A stretch of 35,666 bases of DNA from NCBI GenBank assembly GCA_001917905.1, contig MNEX01000087.1, positions 1-35,666 on the forward strand, given 5' to 3'. Below, piece after piece: positions 8,707-17,332 of this stretch. Position 1 is the stretch's first letter. Every line of letters starts with the position of its first letter. The notes beneath the pieces were generated by a model. That model ran no database searches. It saw only the letters and a list, made by a program, of their open reading frames with translations, and was not told where the DNA came from. This DNA is from Acidobacteria bacterium 13_1_40CM_65_14. GTDB lineage: Bacteria; Acidobacteriota; Vicinamibacteria; Vicinamibacterales; CAVVIG01. A program made the position numbers and the translations under genes.

Positions 8707-8751
8707 CGCGGGCCTTTCAGGCCCGCGATCGGCGGCCCTGAAAGGGCCGCC
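8707..8751. repeat. two adjacent GC-rich hairpins, REP-like
   Basis: CGCGGGCCT and AGGCCCGCG (8707-8727, 3-nt loop TTC) form one perfect 9-bp stem. GGCGGCCCT and AGGGCCGCC (8731-8751, 3-nt loop GAA) form a second. The two are similar to each other in inverted form and 3 bp apart. They lie between the stop of the DUF1579-like gene and the sigma gene, both leftward. There is no T tract, so an intrinsic terminator is less likely than a REP/BIME-type dispersed repeat or an mRNA-stabilising structure. Confidence 0.6.
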
Positions 8752-8851
8752 CTACTTTTGTGAAAACGGTTCTTGTGAGGATACGCGAAAGTTCCGCGAT
8801 CGGACTACCCAATCCGATTTCATCGGCCGCACGTAAGTGGAGTGACGGGTC

Positions 8852-9361
8852 CTATTGCGCCTTCGTCCCGCGTCCCTCCTCGAGGAGGATCCACGGTCCG
8901 CCAGCGAACGAGCCTTCCATCTTGAATATGTAGGAGGTCGGCGACTGATCGGTGATTGTCGTGCGCGCCTTCATCGGCTCGCCGCCGACACGAAGCTCGC
9001 CGTTCCACGTCCACACCGGACCCGCGACGGTCCCTCTCATGAAGATGCCGGTGCCGGTGCTGCTGATGAAGTAGAAGGTGTACGTGCTCTCGCCGGGATC
9101 GTAGCCGATGATCGATTGACCCTTGACCGCGCCCGTCGCGCTGGCGACTTCCGATTGGCAGATCAGGTGGAAGCGTCCAGCAAACCATTCGCAGGTTTCT
9201 GTTCGCGTGAATCGGTCGCCGCCCGATTCGCCCTCGATCGTCCACCGGCCCGCGAGGTTTTCGAGACGCGACTGCTCGAGCCCTGGCGTCGGTCGCGGCG
9301 TCTGCGACCACGCACTGCCGGCGAGAAGGCTGATGGCGAGCACCGCTGTCCCGATTCTCAC
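8852..9361 (-). CDS. exported DUF1579-like protein
   Basis: An exported protein of about 169 residues. It begins with signal peptide VRIGTAVLAISLLAGSAWS if GTG 9361 is the start; a longer frame from 9403 would overlap the divergent exporter gene and has no support. The mature part (LENLAGRWTIEGES, TRTETCEWFAGRFHLICQ, SIIGYDPGESTYTFYFIS) has the beta-rich pattern of DUF1579 proteins, in which a weighted mean of a compound-like barrel is predicted. The function is unknown. It is divergent from the Fsr-like exporter with only about 23 bp between the starts. Confidence 0.65.
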   Translation of the reverse strand: MRIGTAVLAISLLAGSAWSQTPRPTPGLEQSRLENLAGRWTIEGESGGDRFTRTETCEWFAGRFHLICQSEVASATGAVKGQSIIGYDPGESTYTFYFISSTGTGIFMRGTVAGPVWTWNGELRVGGEPMKARTTITDQSPTSYIFKMEGSFAGGPWILLEEGRGTKAQ

Positions 9362-9384
9362 GGTTTCAGCATACTGTTTATGGG

Positions 9385-10593
9385 ATGACCGTTGGGTACG
9401 CACCCGCCCGAGAACCGCGCGGACGAGAAGTCACCGCGTTCGCCGTGCTGGCCGGCATCAGTTTTTCCCACCTGCTGAACGACACGATTCAGTCGCTGGT
9501 GCCCGCGATCTATCCGATGCTCAAGGACTCCTTTGCGCTGAACTTCGCGCAGGTCGGGCTCATGACGCTCACGCTGCAGGTGACGGCGTCGCTGCTGCAG
9601 CCGGTGGTGGGTCTCTACACCGATCGCCGCCCGACGCCGTACTCGCTCGTCATCGGCATGGCGGTGTCGCTGGTCGGCCTGCTGCTGCTGTCGGTTGCGC
9701 CGACCTTCGGGATGGTCCTCGTGGCGGCGGGCCTGATGGGCGTCGGTTCAGCGGTGTTTCATCCGGAGTCGTCTCGCGTGGCGCGGATGGCGTCGGGCGG
9801 ACGGCACGGCCTCGCGCAGTCGGTGTTTCAGGTCGGCGGAAATCTCGGCTCGTCGCTCGGTCCGCTTCTCGCCGCGTTTCTCGTCGTGCCGCACGGTCAG
9901 TCGAGCATCGCGTGGTGTTCGCTGCTGGCGCTCGTCGCGATGGTCGTACTCTGGAAGATCGGCGGGTGGTATCGATCGCGTCGATCAATGACGCCGACAG
10001 CCGTGACGAGTCACGCGATGCCCGACCATCGGCGCCGCCTCTCCGCACGCCGCGTCGGCTGGTCGCTCGCGATTCTCGCCGCGTTGATTTTTTCCAAGTA
10101 TTTCTACCTGGCGGGCCTGAACAGCTACTACACCTTCTACTTGATGGAGAAGTTTCACGTCTCGGTTCGGACCGCGCAGATCGATCTGTTCATCTTTCTC
10201 GGCGCTGTCGCCGCCGGCACCATCCTCGGCGGTCCGATCGGCGATCGGTTCGGCCGCAAATATGTGATCTGGGGATCGATCCTCGGCGTCCTGCCGTTCA
10301 CGCTGCTGCTGCCGCACGCGAATCTGTTCTGGACGCCGATTCTCTCGATCGTCATCGGTCTCATTCTGGCGTCCGCGTTCTCGGCAATCGTCGTCTACGC
10401 GCAGGAACTGGTGCCAGGACGAGTCGGGTTGATCTCGGGCGTGTTCTTCGGCTTCGCGTTCGGCATGGGCGGCCTCGGCGCCGCCGTGCTCGGTCAGCTC
10501 GCGGATCGGATCGGGATTGAATCGGTCTACCGGCTGTGCGCGTTCCTTCCGCTCATCGGTCTACTTGCGGCCTTCCTCCCCGATCTCGATTGA
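9385..10593 (+). CDS. fsr: MFS transporter, fosmidomycin-resistance (Fsr) type
   Basis: A 402-residue major facilitator with 12 predicted membrane segments and a central cytoplasmic Arg/Ser-rich loop (about residues 193-225). The N-terminal block ISFSHLLNDTIQSLVPAIYP and the region VGSAVFHPESSRVARMASG are typical of the Fsr group. A further MFS signature is GPIGDRFGRKYVIWGS after TM7. Fsr of E. coli exports fosmidomycin; natural substrates in other phyla are not known. The last 67 bp overlap the convergent SBBP gene. Promoter elements, if any, must lie within the 5' end of the divergent DUF1579-like gene. Confidence 0.85.
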   Translation: MTVGYAPAREPRGREVTAFAVLAGISFSHLLNDTIQSLVPAIYPMLKDSFALNFAQVGLMTLTLQVTASLLQPVVGLYTDRRPTPYSLVIGMAVSLVGLLLLSVAPTFGMVLVAAGLMGVGSAVFHPESSRVARMASGGRHGLAQSVFQVGGNLGSSLGPLLAAFLVVPHGQSSIAWCSLLALVAMVVLWKIGGWYRSRRSMTPTAVTSHAMPDHRRRLSARRVGWSLAILAALIFSKYFYLAGLNSYYTFYLMEKFHVSVRTAQIDLFIFLGAVAAGTILGGPIGDRFGRKYVIWGSILGVLPFTLLLPHANLFWTPILSIVIGLILASAFSAIVVYAQELVPGRVGLISGVFFGFAFGMGGLGAAVLGQLADRIGIESVYRLCAFLPLIGLLAAFLPDLD

Positions 10594-13500
10594 GGAGCGT
10601 CGGCGGCCGCCGCCGCGGGCAACGCCGTAACGGTCAGCACGGTACTGGCAGTGAGGTACAGAAGCCCGCTGATCGGGACAGACGTGTCCGCACTGACCGC
10701 GGCGGTCGAGACGGAGAACGCCGCGCTCGTCGCCCCCGCCGGAACGGTCACGCTCACCGGAACCGTCGCCGCGCTCGTGTTCGAGCTGAAAAGCTCGACC
10801 ACCGCCCCACCTGCTGGTGCGGCGCTCTTGAGCGTCACCGTGCCGGTGGACGAGCCGCCGCCGGTCACGCGCGACGGATTGAGAGCGACCGAGATGATTG
10901 GCGGCACCGGCGCGGCCGGCGGGCCCACGGTCAGCGCAAGGCTCTTCACGCTTGCGCCGTACGCTGCCGTCACCGACACGGGTGTCGTGGCGGTCGCGGA
11001 CTTGTTCGTGATGAGCGTGAACGTTTTGCTCGTGGAGCCTGTCGAGACGACGACACTGGTCGGTAGCGACGAGAACAGCTCCGGACGATCGGTCGCCAAC
11101 GTGATGAGAAGCGGCGCTGGCGCCGGCGCGGTCAGGTTGATGGTGGCGATGGCGCCTTCGCCGCCTCGAAGGTTCGACACGGTGGCGGTAATCGACGAAA
11201 CGGCATCGGTGACGGCGCCGACCGTCAGGACCCCGCTCAGCGTGACGGTGTCGTACGACGCGCTCAATGTGACCTGGCGCGTTGCACCGACGCCGCGCGT
11301 AAAGATCCCGAAGCTGTGGGTCGTCGAGCCGGCGAGGACCTTTCCGGAGCCTTCGAGCGCAGCCGCGACTTCAGGGTCGCTGCTCGACAAGCGGACAACG
11401 GCATCCGCCAACGCTGGCCAGGCGCCCCGCGGAATCGGCCCGCTGAAGGTCAGCGTGCCACCCGACCGGCCTCCGCCCGTCACGCTCGTCGGTGAAATCG
11501 TCATCGACGTGAGCCTTGGCAGATTGGCCGGCCTCACGTACAGGTTGGCGAGCCACCGGCCTCCTCCGCTCTTCGCCTCAACTTGCACGTTGATCTCTAC
11601 GCTCACGGGAGATGTCGTGACGGAAAAGTTGGCGCTCGTGGACCCAGCGGGCACGGTGACACTCGCCGGAAGGCTCGCCACTGCGGGGTGGCTGCTGAGC
11701 AGGCTGACGTCCGTGCCGCCCGTCGGTGCGGGGCCTGAGAGCGTCACTGTTCCGGTGACCACGTTCCCGCCCGTAACTGACAGCGGCGTGAAGGACGCCG
11801 CGATTGGCTTCGGAGCCGAGGACGGCGCCAGCACCGACATGTGCGCCTGGTTGCCGACCCCGTTCACTGTCGCGACCAGAGTGACCTTCGTCAACTCCGC
11901 TACCGCTTTCGTGTCGATCGAGAAGGGCGCGGTGAGCGCGCCCTCCAGAATCGTGACCGTCGCGGGTACGCTCGCGGGGACGGGCAGAGTCCGTGACAGG
12001 TCGAGACCGATCGTCCGGTCGTGGTGCGCGGTGAGTCGCGCCACGAGCCCGCCCGCCGGCGCTGGATCGGACATTTGCAGCATGCCGGTCGCCTGCGTGC
12101 CGCCTGCCACGCCGCCGGCGGGATGAATCTGGATGAACGAGATCGTGGGCTGCCCGGTCGTGGGGCTCACCGTAAAGGAACGCGGCACCGACCAGCCGCT
12201 CAAGTTCCCTGCGCGGTCCGCCGTCCGCACGCGCCAGAACAAGGGGACTTGCGGAAGCTCGCGGCTCGGCGGGATCACGACCTCGGTTTCCCTCACGCCG
12301 CCGCGGAAGAGAATGAAGCCCTTAGGGAAGTCGGACCTGGAGGACACCTGGAACTCGTACGCCTCGACGTCGGATACGTCGACGACCCCCGACCACTCAA
12401 TCCGGCCAATCAGCCCACTGTGAAACGTGGCGCCGTCGCCGGGGCTCACCAGCGCGGGAGGGTCCGCTGTCAGATCGCCGCTGGCGTCGGCATCGAGCGT
12501 GATCTTCGTGACGAAGCCCTCGCTGCTGGCTCCGCCACCCGCAGCATTGCTGGATGTCGGGTCTGCAGCAAAAGGTGTCACTGGGAAGTCGGAAGCGGTC
12601 GTCTGTCCGCTCACGATCACGGTGTTTCCGGCGACGTGCGCGACCTGCGGCGTCGTCTGAAGGCTGTCCCCCTCGGCACCCCTGCTGCCGCCGAGAAACG
12701 ATTGATACTCGTATCGCGCCGCGTCGCGGCTCAGGCGGCTGATGAACGACGCGCTGACTTTGCCGGACCCGCGTGCAACCCGCTGGAAGGCGCCGCGCGT
12801 CGTCAGAAGATCCCAGGGCGCCTCAGAGCCGACCACGATGGGTTCACCCGCTTCGTTGACGGTGAGTCCGGTGATCCGGACAGCGTGGTGGTAGGTCGAC
12901 CACACGAGCGTGCCGCCGCCGGTCGCAGGAAAGCGGAACCGGGTGACGATGGCAGCCTGGGTGTTCGGGAAGAGCGGCGAGATGGGCGGATTGTCCGGCC
13001 GCACGACGCCGGGCGTCGTCGGATAGTTGTTCGACCAGCTCCGGCCCGCGAACGTCACGAGCTCAGGGTTCGTCGGGTCGACAGCCGCCACCCAGAAATT
13101 GTCCTGGCTCGACCCGCCGATGAGCGTCGCGTATTTCAGATCTGCCGTGCCTGCGCCGTCGAGCCTCAGACGCGCAATCACCGCATCGTACGATCCGTTC
13201 CACGTCGCATCGAACGCGTCGGGTGTCGTCACAAAGACTTTTATGTTGTTGCCGGTGACCCAGCCAGCGACTGTCACGTTGCCGAGCGAATCGACGACGA
13301 GATCCTCGAGTGAGTCGAGGGATGGTCCCCCGATGAATGTCGAGTAGGTGATCTGTGTACCGAAGGGAGTGAGGCGCGTGACGAACATGTCGCCGTGCGC
13401 GCCGCCGTCGGCCGGCGCGTTTGGAGCGTTGTAAGTCGTATCGAAGGCACCCGGCGTCGTTGGATAGTCGTCCGACGTGGTGACGCCGCCCACGACGATG

Positions 13501-14702
13501 TTCCCGTCGGGATCGTACGCCACGCTGGTAGCCAGGTCCTCGGACGAGCCACCGAGGCACGTGGAGAAGATGAGACCGCCTTTCGGGTTCAGCCGGACGA
13601 CGAAGGCGTCTTTGTTTTCGCATATCCGGTCGACGACGCCGGGCGTGGTTGGAAAGTCCGGCGACAAGGTCTGGCCGACCAGTACGGCGTTGCCACCACG
13701 GTCCGCGGCGAGGCCACGGAAGACGAGCTGGGAGTGCCAGCCGCCGAAAAACGTCCCATAGACGATAGCGGAGCCCGCGGCATTGAGACGCGCGACGAAC
13801 GCGCGGTCCTGAACCATCGGCGTAAACGATGGGTCCGAGAACAACGGAAAGTCGGGAGATTTCGTCGTTCCGCCGACAAACACGTCGCCGCTGCCGTCGC
13901 GCGCGGGAACCGCGGGGCCGATGACGTCCGGACCCGACCCGCCGAGGAACGTGGACCACTCGAGGCCGGGATCGATGACGAGAGCGAGGCGAGGGTTGCG
14001 GGCCGGTACCTCGAAGCCGTAGCGATCCGGGCCGATCAGACGGAAGCGGCAGGGCACTGGGCGCAGGTCGCCGGCGGGCAACACCTCCCAGGTGCTCGGC
14101 GGTAACTGCCGGAGCGATCCGGCATCGGTGTGGAAGATCAGCGAGCCGTCGGGCGCAAGTTCGAGGCGCGCCACTCCGTCGACGCGGACGACCACGCTGT
14201 CCAGATTGGCGGCCGCCGCGAGTAACACGTCGTATTCGAGCCGATTGCCCGCCTGGCGCACTCGAACGTCCACGCCGTCGTACATCTCGCGGTACCGCAC
14301 GCTCGTGTACGCCGGAACGTCGGACCGCCATCTCATTTGATCGTTTCCGACGTAGAAGTTGTAGTGCCCATCTTGGCGGCCTTCACCGACGACGGTCGTC
14401 CCTTTCGATGCGCCATCGAAGGTCAGCCTCAAAGAAACTGGCAGATCGCTGCCGAGATGAAGTCGGATCGAGTGAGTGTCGAACCACGCGACGTGTGGAC
14501 CCTTTCGCGCCAGAAACCGCACGGATTGATCCCACTGGCCGCGATTCTCGATGAAGGTGAGGGGCAGCGTCGCGAGGAACGGCTTCGCGTCGATCGGCGT
14601 GCTGGAACTCACCGACTCCAGCGGCTGACCACTCAGCGAGATGACCCAGACAGCGAGAAAGCCGAGCAGAACAAAGTGACTGCGGTGTGGCGTTGTTGGC
14701 AT
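10527..14702 (-). CDS. large exported SBBP beta-propeller protein with five C-terminal Ig-like repeats
   Basis: A 1,391-residue exported protein. In order: a signal peptide (HFVLLGFLAVWVISLSG); an N-terminal domain starting at LTFIENRGQWDQSVRFLAR, the DUF7948 type that precedes SBBP propellers; seven SBBP-like blades between about residues 245 and 740 (WSTFLGG, YGTFFGG, FSTCLGG, YSTFIGG, YATLIGG, WSTYHHA, YQSFLGG, most followed by a DFPTT-like end); a fibronectin-like domain near VSPGDGATFHSGLIGRIEWS; then five repeats of about 100 residues with the pattern VTGG..GTVTL..PAP.GG and SVTVPAGST. It has no catalytic motif, so it is probably a surface or secreted binding protein. Start ATG 14702 has GGAG about 8 nt upstream. 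The C-terminal tail (NAHSR end) overlaps the fsr-like gene. Confidence 0.85.
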   Translation of the reverse strand: MPTTPHRSHFVLLGFLAVWVISLSGQPLESVSSSTPIDAKPFLATLPLTFIENRGQWDQSVRFLARKGPHVAWFDTHSIRLHLGSDLPVSLRLTFDGASKGTTVVGEGRQDGHYNFYVGNDQMRWRSDVPAYTSVRYREMYDGVDVRVRQAGNRLEYDVLLAAAANLDSVVVRVDGVARLELAPDGSLIFHTDAGSLRQLPPSTWEVLPAGDLRPVPCRFRLIGPDRYGFEVPARNPRLALVIDPGLEWSTFLGGSGPDVIGPAVPARDGSGDVFVGGTTKSPDFPLFSDPSFTPMVQDRAFVARLNAAGSAIVYGTFFGGWHSQLVFRGLAADRGGNAVLVGQTLSPDFPTTPGVVDRICENKDAFVVRLNPKGGLIFSTCLGGSSEDLATSVAYDPDGNIVVGGVTTSDDYPTTPGAFDTTYNAPNAPADGGAHGDMFVTRLTPFGTQITYSTFIGGPSLDSLEDLVVDSLGNVTVAGWVTGNNIKVFVTTPDAFDATWNGSYDAVIARLRLDGAGTADLKYATLIGGSSQDNFWVAAVDPTNPELVTFAGRSWSNNYPTTPGVVRPDNPPISPLFPNTQAAIVTRFRFPATGGGTLVWSTYHHAVRITGLTVNEAGEPIVVGSEAPWDLLTTRGAFQRVARGSGKVSASFISRLSRDAARYEYQSFLGGSRGAEGDSLQTTPQVAHVAGNTVIVSGQTTASDFPVTPFAADPTSSNAAGGGASSEGFVTKITLDADASGDLTADPPALVSPGDGATFHSGLIGRIEWSGVVDVSDVEAYEFQVSSRSDFPKGFILFRGGVRETEVVIPPSRELPQVPLFWRVRTADRAGNLSGWSVPRSFTVSPTTGQPTISFIQIHPAGGVAGGTQATGMLQMSDPAPAGGLVARLTAHHDRTIGLDLSRTLPVPASVPATVTILEGALTAPFSIDTKAVAELTKVTLVATVNGVGNQAHMSVLAPSSAPKPIAASFTPLSVTGGNVVTGTVTLSGPAPTGGTDVSLLSSHPAVASLPASVTVPAGSTSANFSVTTSPVSVEINVQVEAKSGGGRWLANLYVRPANLPRLTSMTISPTSVTGGGRSGGTLTFSGPIPRGAWPALADAVVRLSSSDPEVAAALEGSGKVLAGSTTHSFGIFTRGVGATRQVTLSASYDTVTLSGVLTVGAVTDAVSSITATVSNLRGGEGAIATINLTAPAPAPLLITLATDRPELFSSLPTSVVVSTGSTSKTFTLITNKSATATTPVSVTAAYGASVKSLALTVGPPAAPVPPIISVALNPSRVTGGGSSTGTVTLKSAAPAGGAVVELFSSNTSAATVPVSVTVPAGATSAAFSVSTAAVSADTSVPISGLLYLTASTVLTVTALPAAAAADAPQSRSGRKAASRPMSGRNAHSR

Positions 14703-15136
14703 GACCGTCTCCGCTGAACGTGTCCAGCTCTATCCGAACTGCTCATGAGCTTCACGACCTCACGGAATGATCGGCGTGGAGTAGGCAACAGAGATGCCGA
14801 CGAGGAAGGCTCAGATCTGCCCGATTTCAGTCCAATTGGGTCTCGGGACGTAAGGCTGGGCGTAGGCCGCGACATCTTTCGGTGTAAGAAAGACCGTACG
14901 CCTCCTAGCGGACCGGCAACTTGACGAGCCGTTTCCGAGTCCGGCGCGCCCAGGTCCTGCAGGTGGAGTACGGCGTGACGCTCGTAGGTTAGAGAGGTGC
15001 GACAGGGCGGCGTTTGTCATGGCAAGGGTCGCTGGATGAAGATGAAGGTAGTGTCTGATCAGAAATTTCAGACAACTCCGAGTACTGGCGTCTTAGTTGT
15101 CAATACACGAACGGTTCGTAAATTCACCGCATTGAT
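14703..15136. other. non-coding stretch with an inverted repeat
   Basis: No convincing gene is present. A leftward frame at 14811-15020 ends RRTVFLTPKDVAAYAQPYV, which has a protein-like feel, but I cannot assign it. At 15052-15074 TGTCTGA and TCAGACA form a 7-bp inverted repeat with a 9-nt centre; its left part also contains the 10-bp palindrome TCTGATCAGA. This could be an operator or an element end just outside the tRNA fragment. Confidence 0.4.
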
Positions 15137-15182
15137 TGGTGAGCCCCCCGGGGATCGAACCCGGGACACCGTGATTAAAAGT
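15137..15182 (-). tRNA. 3' half of a tRNA-Lys(UUU) gene, probable attachment site
   Basis: Read on the minus strand this gives GACTTTTAATCACGG (anticodon loop CTTTTAA, anticodon TTT), then a variable loop, then a perfect T arm (CCGGG TTCGATC CCCGG), then GGGGCTC, discriminator A and encoded CCA (15137-15139). The matching 5' half is absent. Upstream of GACTTTT the sequence does not supply CGTGA for the anticodon stem, a D arm, or GAGCCCC for the acceptor. A 3' tRNA half with an encoded CCA is the usual duplicate left by a tyrosine integrase that targets tRNA genes. For a minus-strand tRNA, the element would extend to the right of this fragment. Confidence 0.8.
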
Positions 15183-15424
15183 CGGGCGAGATGGTTGGTG
15201 TCTTATGGACTGGCGCGGATTTCCATAGACATTTTCGCAAGCCGGCTGGACCCGAGAGGACCTCCGAAGCCCCGTCTGGACTCCTCGCGGTCCCACTGCG
15301 GTCCCCCGAACGCGTTCCCAAGACCCGTCTCCTGCACGCGTGGAAACGTTTTCGCGCATCGCTGCTCAAAAGCAGTCGCGACCGGCAGAGCACCGGCCGA
15401 GCACTGAGAATTGCGGCGTGCGCT

Positions 15425-15498
15425 GTTCCTGTCGGCCGACGGCCACACGTCGATCGTCGACGCGTGAGTCAACACGGGTTCGAGTCCCCAACAGGAAC
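15425..15498 (+). repeat. 8-bp inverted repeat 74 bp apart, enclosing a tRNA T-arm-like sequence
   Basis: GTTCCTGT (15425-15432) and ACAGGAAC (15491-15498) are perfect inverted copies at tRNA-like distance, and GGGTTCGAGTCCCC just before the right arm resembles a T arm. However, only three of five T-stem pairs form, and the anticodon and D arms do not fold. This may be a decayed tRNA or a chance structure. Confidence 0.25.
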
Positions 15499-15578
15499 CG
15501 ACGGTATGTACACGGTTCAAGCCGTCGAATGGTTCGCAGCCTGAATCTTTTACGGATGACGGAAGCCCGACATCGGAC

Positions 15579-15834
15579 GACTGCGTCAATGAACTGGCGC
15601 GGGTCGCACGGCTGAGCCCGTCCACGTTCCATCGGCAGTTCCGGGCCGTCGACGTCGCTGACGCCACTGCAATACCAGAAGCAACTCTGCCTGCTCGAGG
15701 TGCGCCGCCTGATGGTGGCGAAGGAGGCGAGGCCGCCGTTCCAGGTGGGCTACGAGAGCCCGTCGCAGTTCAGTCAGCCGCGAGTACGCGCGTATGTTCG
15801 GTGCACCGCCGCGGCGAGACGCCCGCGCGATGCG
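15579..15834 (+). pseudogene. remnant of an AraC-family transcriptional regulator (C-terminal HTH domain)
   Basis: Pieces of an AraC/XylS-type DNA-binding domain occur in order but in changing frames: NELARVARLSPSTFHRQFRA (from 15588), then LTPLQYQKQLCLLEVRRLM and FQVGYESPSQFS, then EYARMFGAPPRRDARAMR. These match the two helix-turn-helix units and the conserved GYESPSQFSREYARMFG end of the family. At least two frameshifts (near 15655 and 15778) and the lack of an N-terminal sensor domain make it a pseudogene. It lies just inside the tRNA-Lys fragment, in a zone of several gene remnants. Confidence 0.65.
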
Positions 15835-16185
15835 GTCTGTCGTGGGCGGCGAGGTGGAGTCACGGGTTTCGCGCCCTCGCTCGCCAATGAGCACAGCGCT
15901 GAGACGAGATTCGCGACGGCAAAGTCCCGCATCACTCGCATCGCGACTCGCACGGCAAGCCTAGAGGCGCACCCTGCGCGCCTCCGCGCCGAAGGTGTCA
16001 CTTGCGAGCAGAGCGCTTCTTCGAGCCCGTCGACGAACTTGCGCCGCAATCCTGTCCCGATGAGCGAGCCGCGCTTGCTCCGCACTTCACAAGGTTCCCA
16101 GCCCCGATCCCGTTCGATCCGCCTACGTGGAAGCGGCCATCCGACGCGCGATGTGTGGGGTCCGACCCGTGTGTCGGAAGCGGAG

Positions 16186-16398
16186 ATGCACATGAAACGA
16201 CGGCACGCGGTCGAGGACCTCGACCCGGACATCCGCGATCACATCGAACGCGAAACCGCGGACAACATCGATCGCGGGTCGACGCCAGACGACGCACGCG
16301 CGGCGGCCCGTGGGAAAGAGGACGCGCGCGGGGAGTGGCTGACCAAGGGACCGAGAAGGAGGGTTATGCTAACCGCGAGACGGCGCGAGACGGCTTGA
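16186..16398 (+). pseudogene. fragment of an ADOP-type permease, N-terminal prefix domain
   Basis: The short frame reads HAVEDLDPDIRDHIERETAD and NIDRGSTPDDARAAARG, then DARGEW. This is the cytoplasmic prefix found at the N-terminus of acidobacterial duplicated orphan permeases (usually DLDEEIRFHIEMETEENI.RGM.PEEARR.A). It stops after about 70 codons, before any permease segment. GGAAGCGGAG precedes the ATG at 16186, so the original start may be kept. The intact ADOP at 22825 lacks exactly this prefix, but the two are 6.6 kb apart and a direct link cannot be shown. Confidence 0.55.
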
Positions 16399-16431
16399 AT
16401 GCTGCTATCGTCCAGAGGAAGGATGACTCAC

Positions 16432-17019
16432 ATGCGCTCAGCGTTGGCAGTCGCGATCGCGTTCCACACATTTGCCGCCACTTCGTACGCTCAGACGTCG
16501 GACGGTGGATTCGACAAATTGCTATCGCCGTCGCTCGCCGCGACGGCGAAGGCGATGCACGCGACGATTCGCCGTGACATCGCCGAAGCCGCTGAGGCGA
16601 TGACCGCCGAGGACTTCGCGTTCAAGCCGACGCCGGAGGTCCGCAGCTTCGGACAGCTCGTCGGCCATGTGATCAACGCGAATTTCTTCTTCTGCTCGCA
16701 AGCGAAAGGCGAGGCGGCGCCGGCGACAACGAATTTCGAGCGCGTGGCCGAGAAGGCGGCGCTGATCAAAGGATTGACCGACGCGCTCGCTTATTGCGAT
16801 ACGGTCTACGACTCTACGACCGACGCCAATTTCAATCAGGCCGTGACGCTGCCCGGGTTCCCCGGGATGAATCCGAAGACGGCGACGACGCGCGGCACGG
16901 TACTAATGTTCAACACTACACACAACAACGAGCACTACGGCAACGTCGTCGTCTACCTGCGACTCAAGGGGAAAGTTCCGCCGTCGACCGCGCGCGCACG
17001 GGCGCTGAAGCGACAATAG
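16432..17019 (+). CDS. exported DinB-family protein
   Basis: A 195-residue protein with a signal peptide ([21 protein letters not shown]) and a DinB-like four-helix bundle. The three metal-ligand His positions of the family can be seen: His in [13 protein letters not shown] and the His pair in [15 protein letters not shown]. DinB proteins bind a divalent metal; some are thiol transferases, and most are uncharacterised. I chose ATG 16432 because AGAGGAAGG sits about 10 nt upstream and the signal peptide then starts at residue 1; ATG 16423 lies directly against that motif. It is the only intact gene among the remnants between 15.1 and 17.3 kb. Confidence 0.75.
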   Translation: MRSALAVAIAFHTFAATSYAQTSDGGFDKLLSPSLAATAKAMHATIRRDIAEAAEAMTAEDFAFKPTPEVRSFGQLVGHVINANFFFCSQAKGEAAPATTNFERVAEKAALIKGLTDALAYCDTVYDSTTDANFNQAVTLPGFPGMNPKTATTRGTVLMFNTTHNNEHYGNVVVYLRLKGKVPPSTARARALKRQ

Positions 17020-17332
17020 CTTCAACGGTCGATTCAGCGCTTGGCTCCGATGTTCGTGAAGGCAGACGTACCGCACGAACGATCACGTCTCGCGCCATTT
17101 CGGCGTCGGTGCAATGCATCCCGGCGAGTGGTGGCTGTTATGGTGACAGCGACCCGCGGATCCCATGGGTCGACCTCATTCTCGCCAACGGCAGCCGCAT
17201 TGCACACAGCACGCGACACTCGGTGCGCGCTGAGACATCGAGGCGACCCCGTCGGACGACGACTGGATCCGCTCCTTCTCTAGTACGTATCCAGCCTGTA
17301 GCCAAAGTGTCGGATCCGGTCGATCGAAAACA
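17020..17332. other. no gene recognised
   Basis: This 313-bp stretch between the DinB gene and the convergent end of the leftward PadR operon has only short overlapping frames without family resemblance. I see no strong hairpin or T tract that would mark a terminator. Confidence 0.4.

Noticed and set aside
10600-12450. Repetitive DNA that might suggest a CRISPR or tandem-repeat locus
   Set aside because: The repetition is at protein-domain level (units of about 100 codons, diverged at base level), without short identical repeats and spacers.
10651-13313. Plus-strand frames opposite the SBBP gene
   Set aside because: Ser/Thr/Val-rich mirror of the repeat protein with no motifs; the minus strand has a signal peptide and a full domain series.
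15425-15498. Possible plus-strand tRNA
   Set aside because: Outer stem and spacing fit, but two T-stem pairs fail and the D and anticodon arms do not fold. Kept only as a low-confidence repeat.
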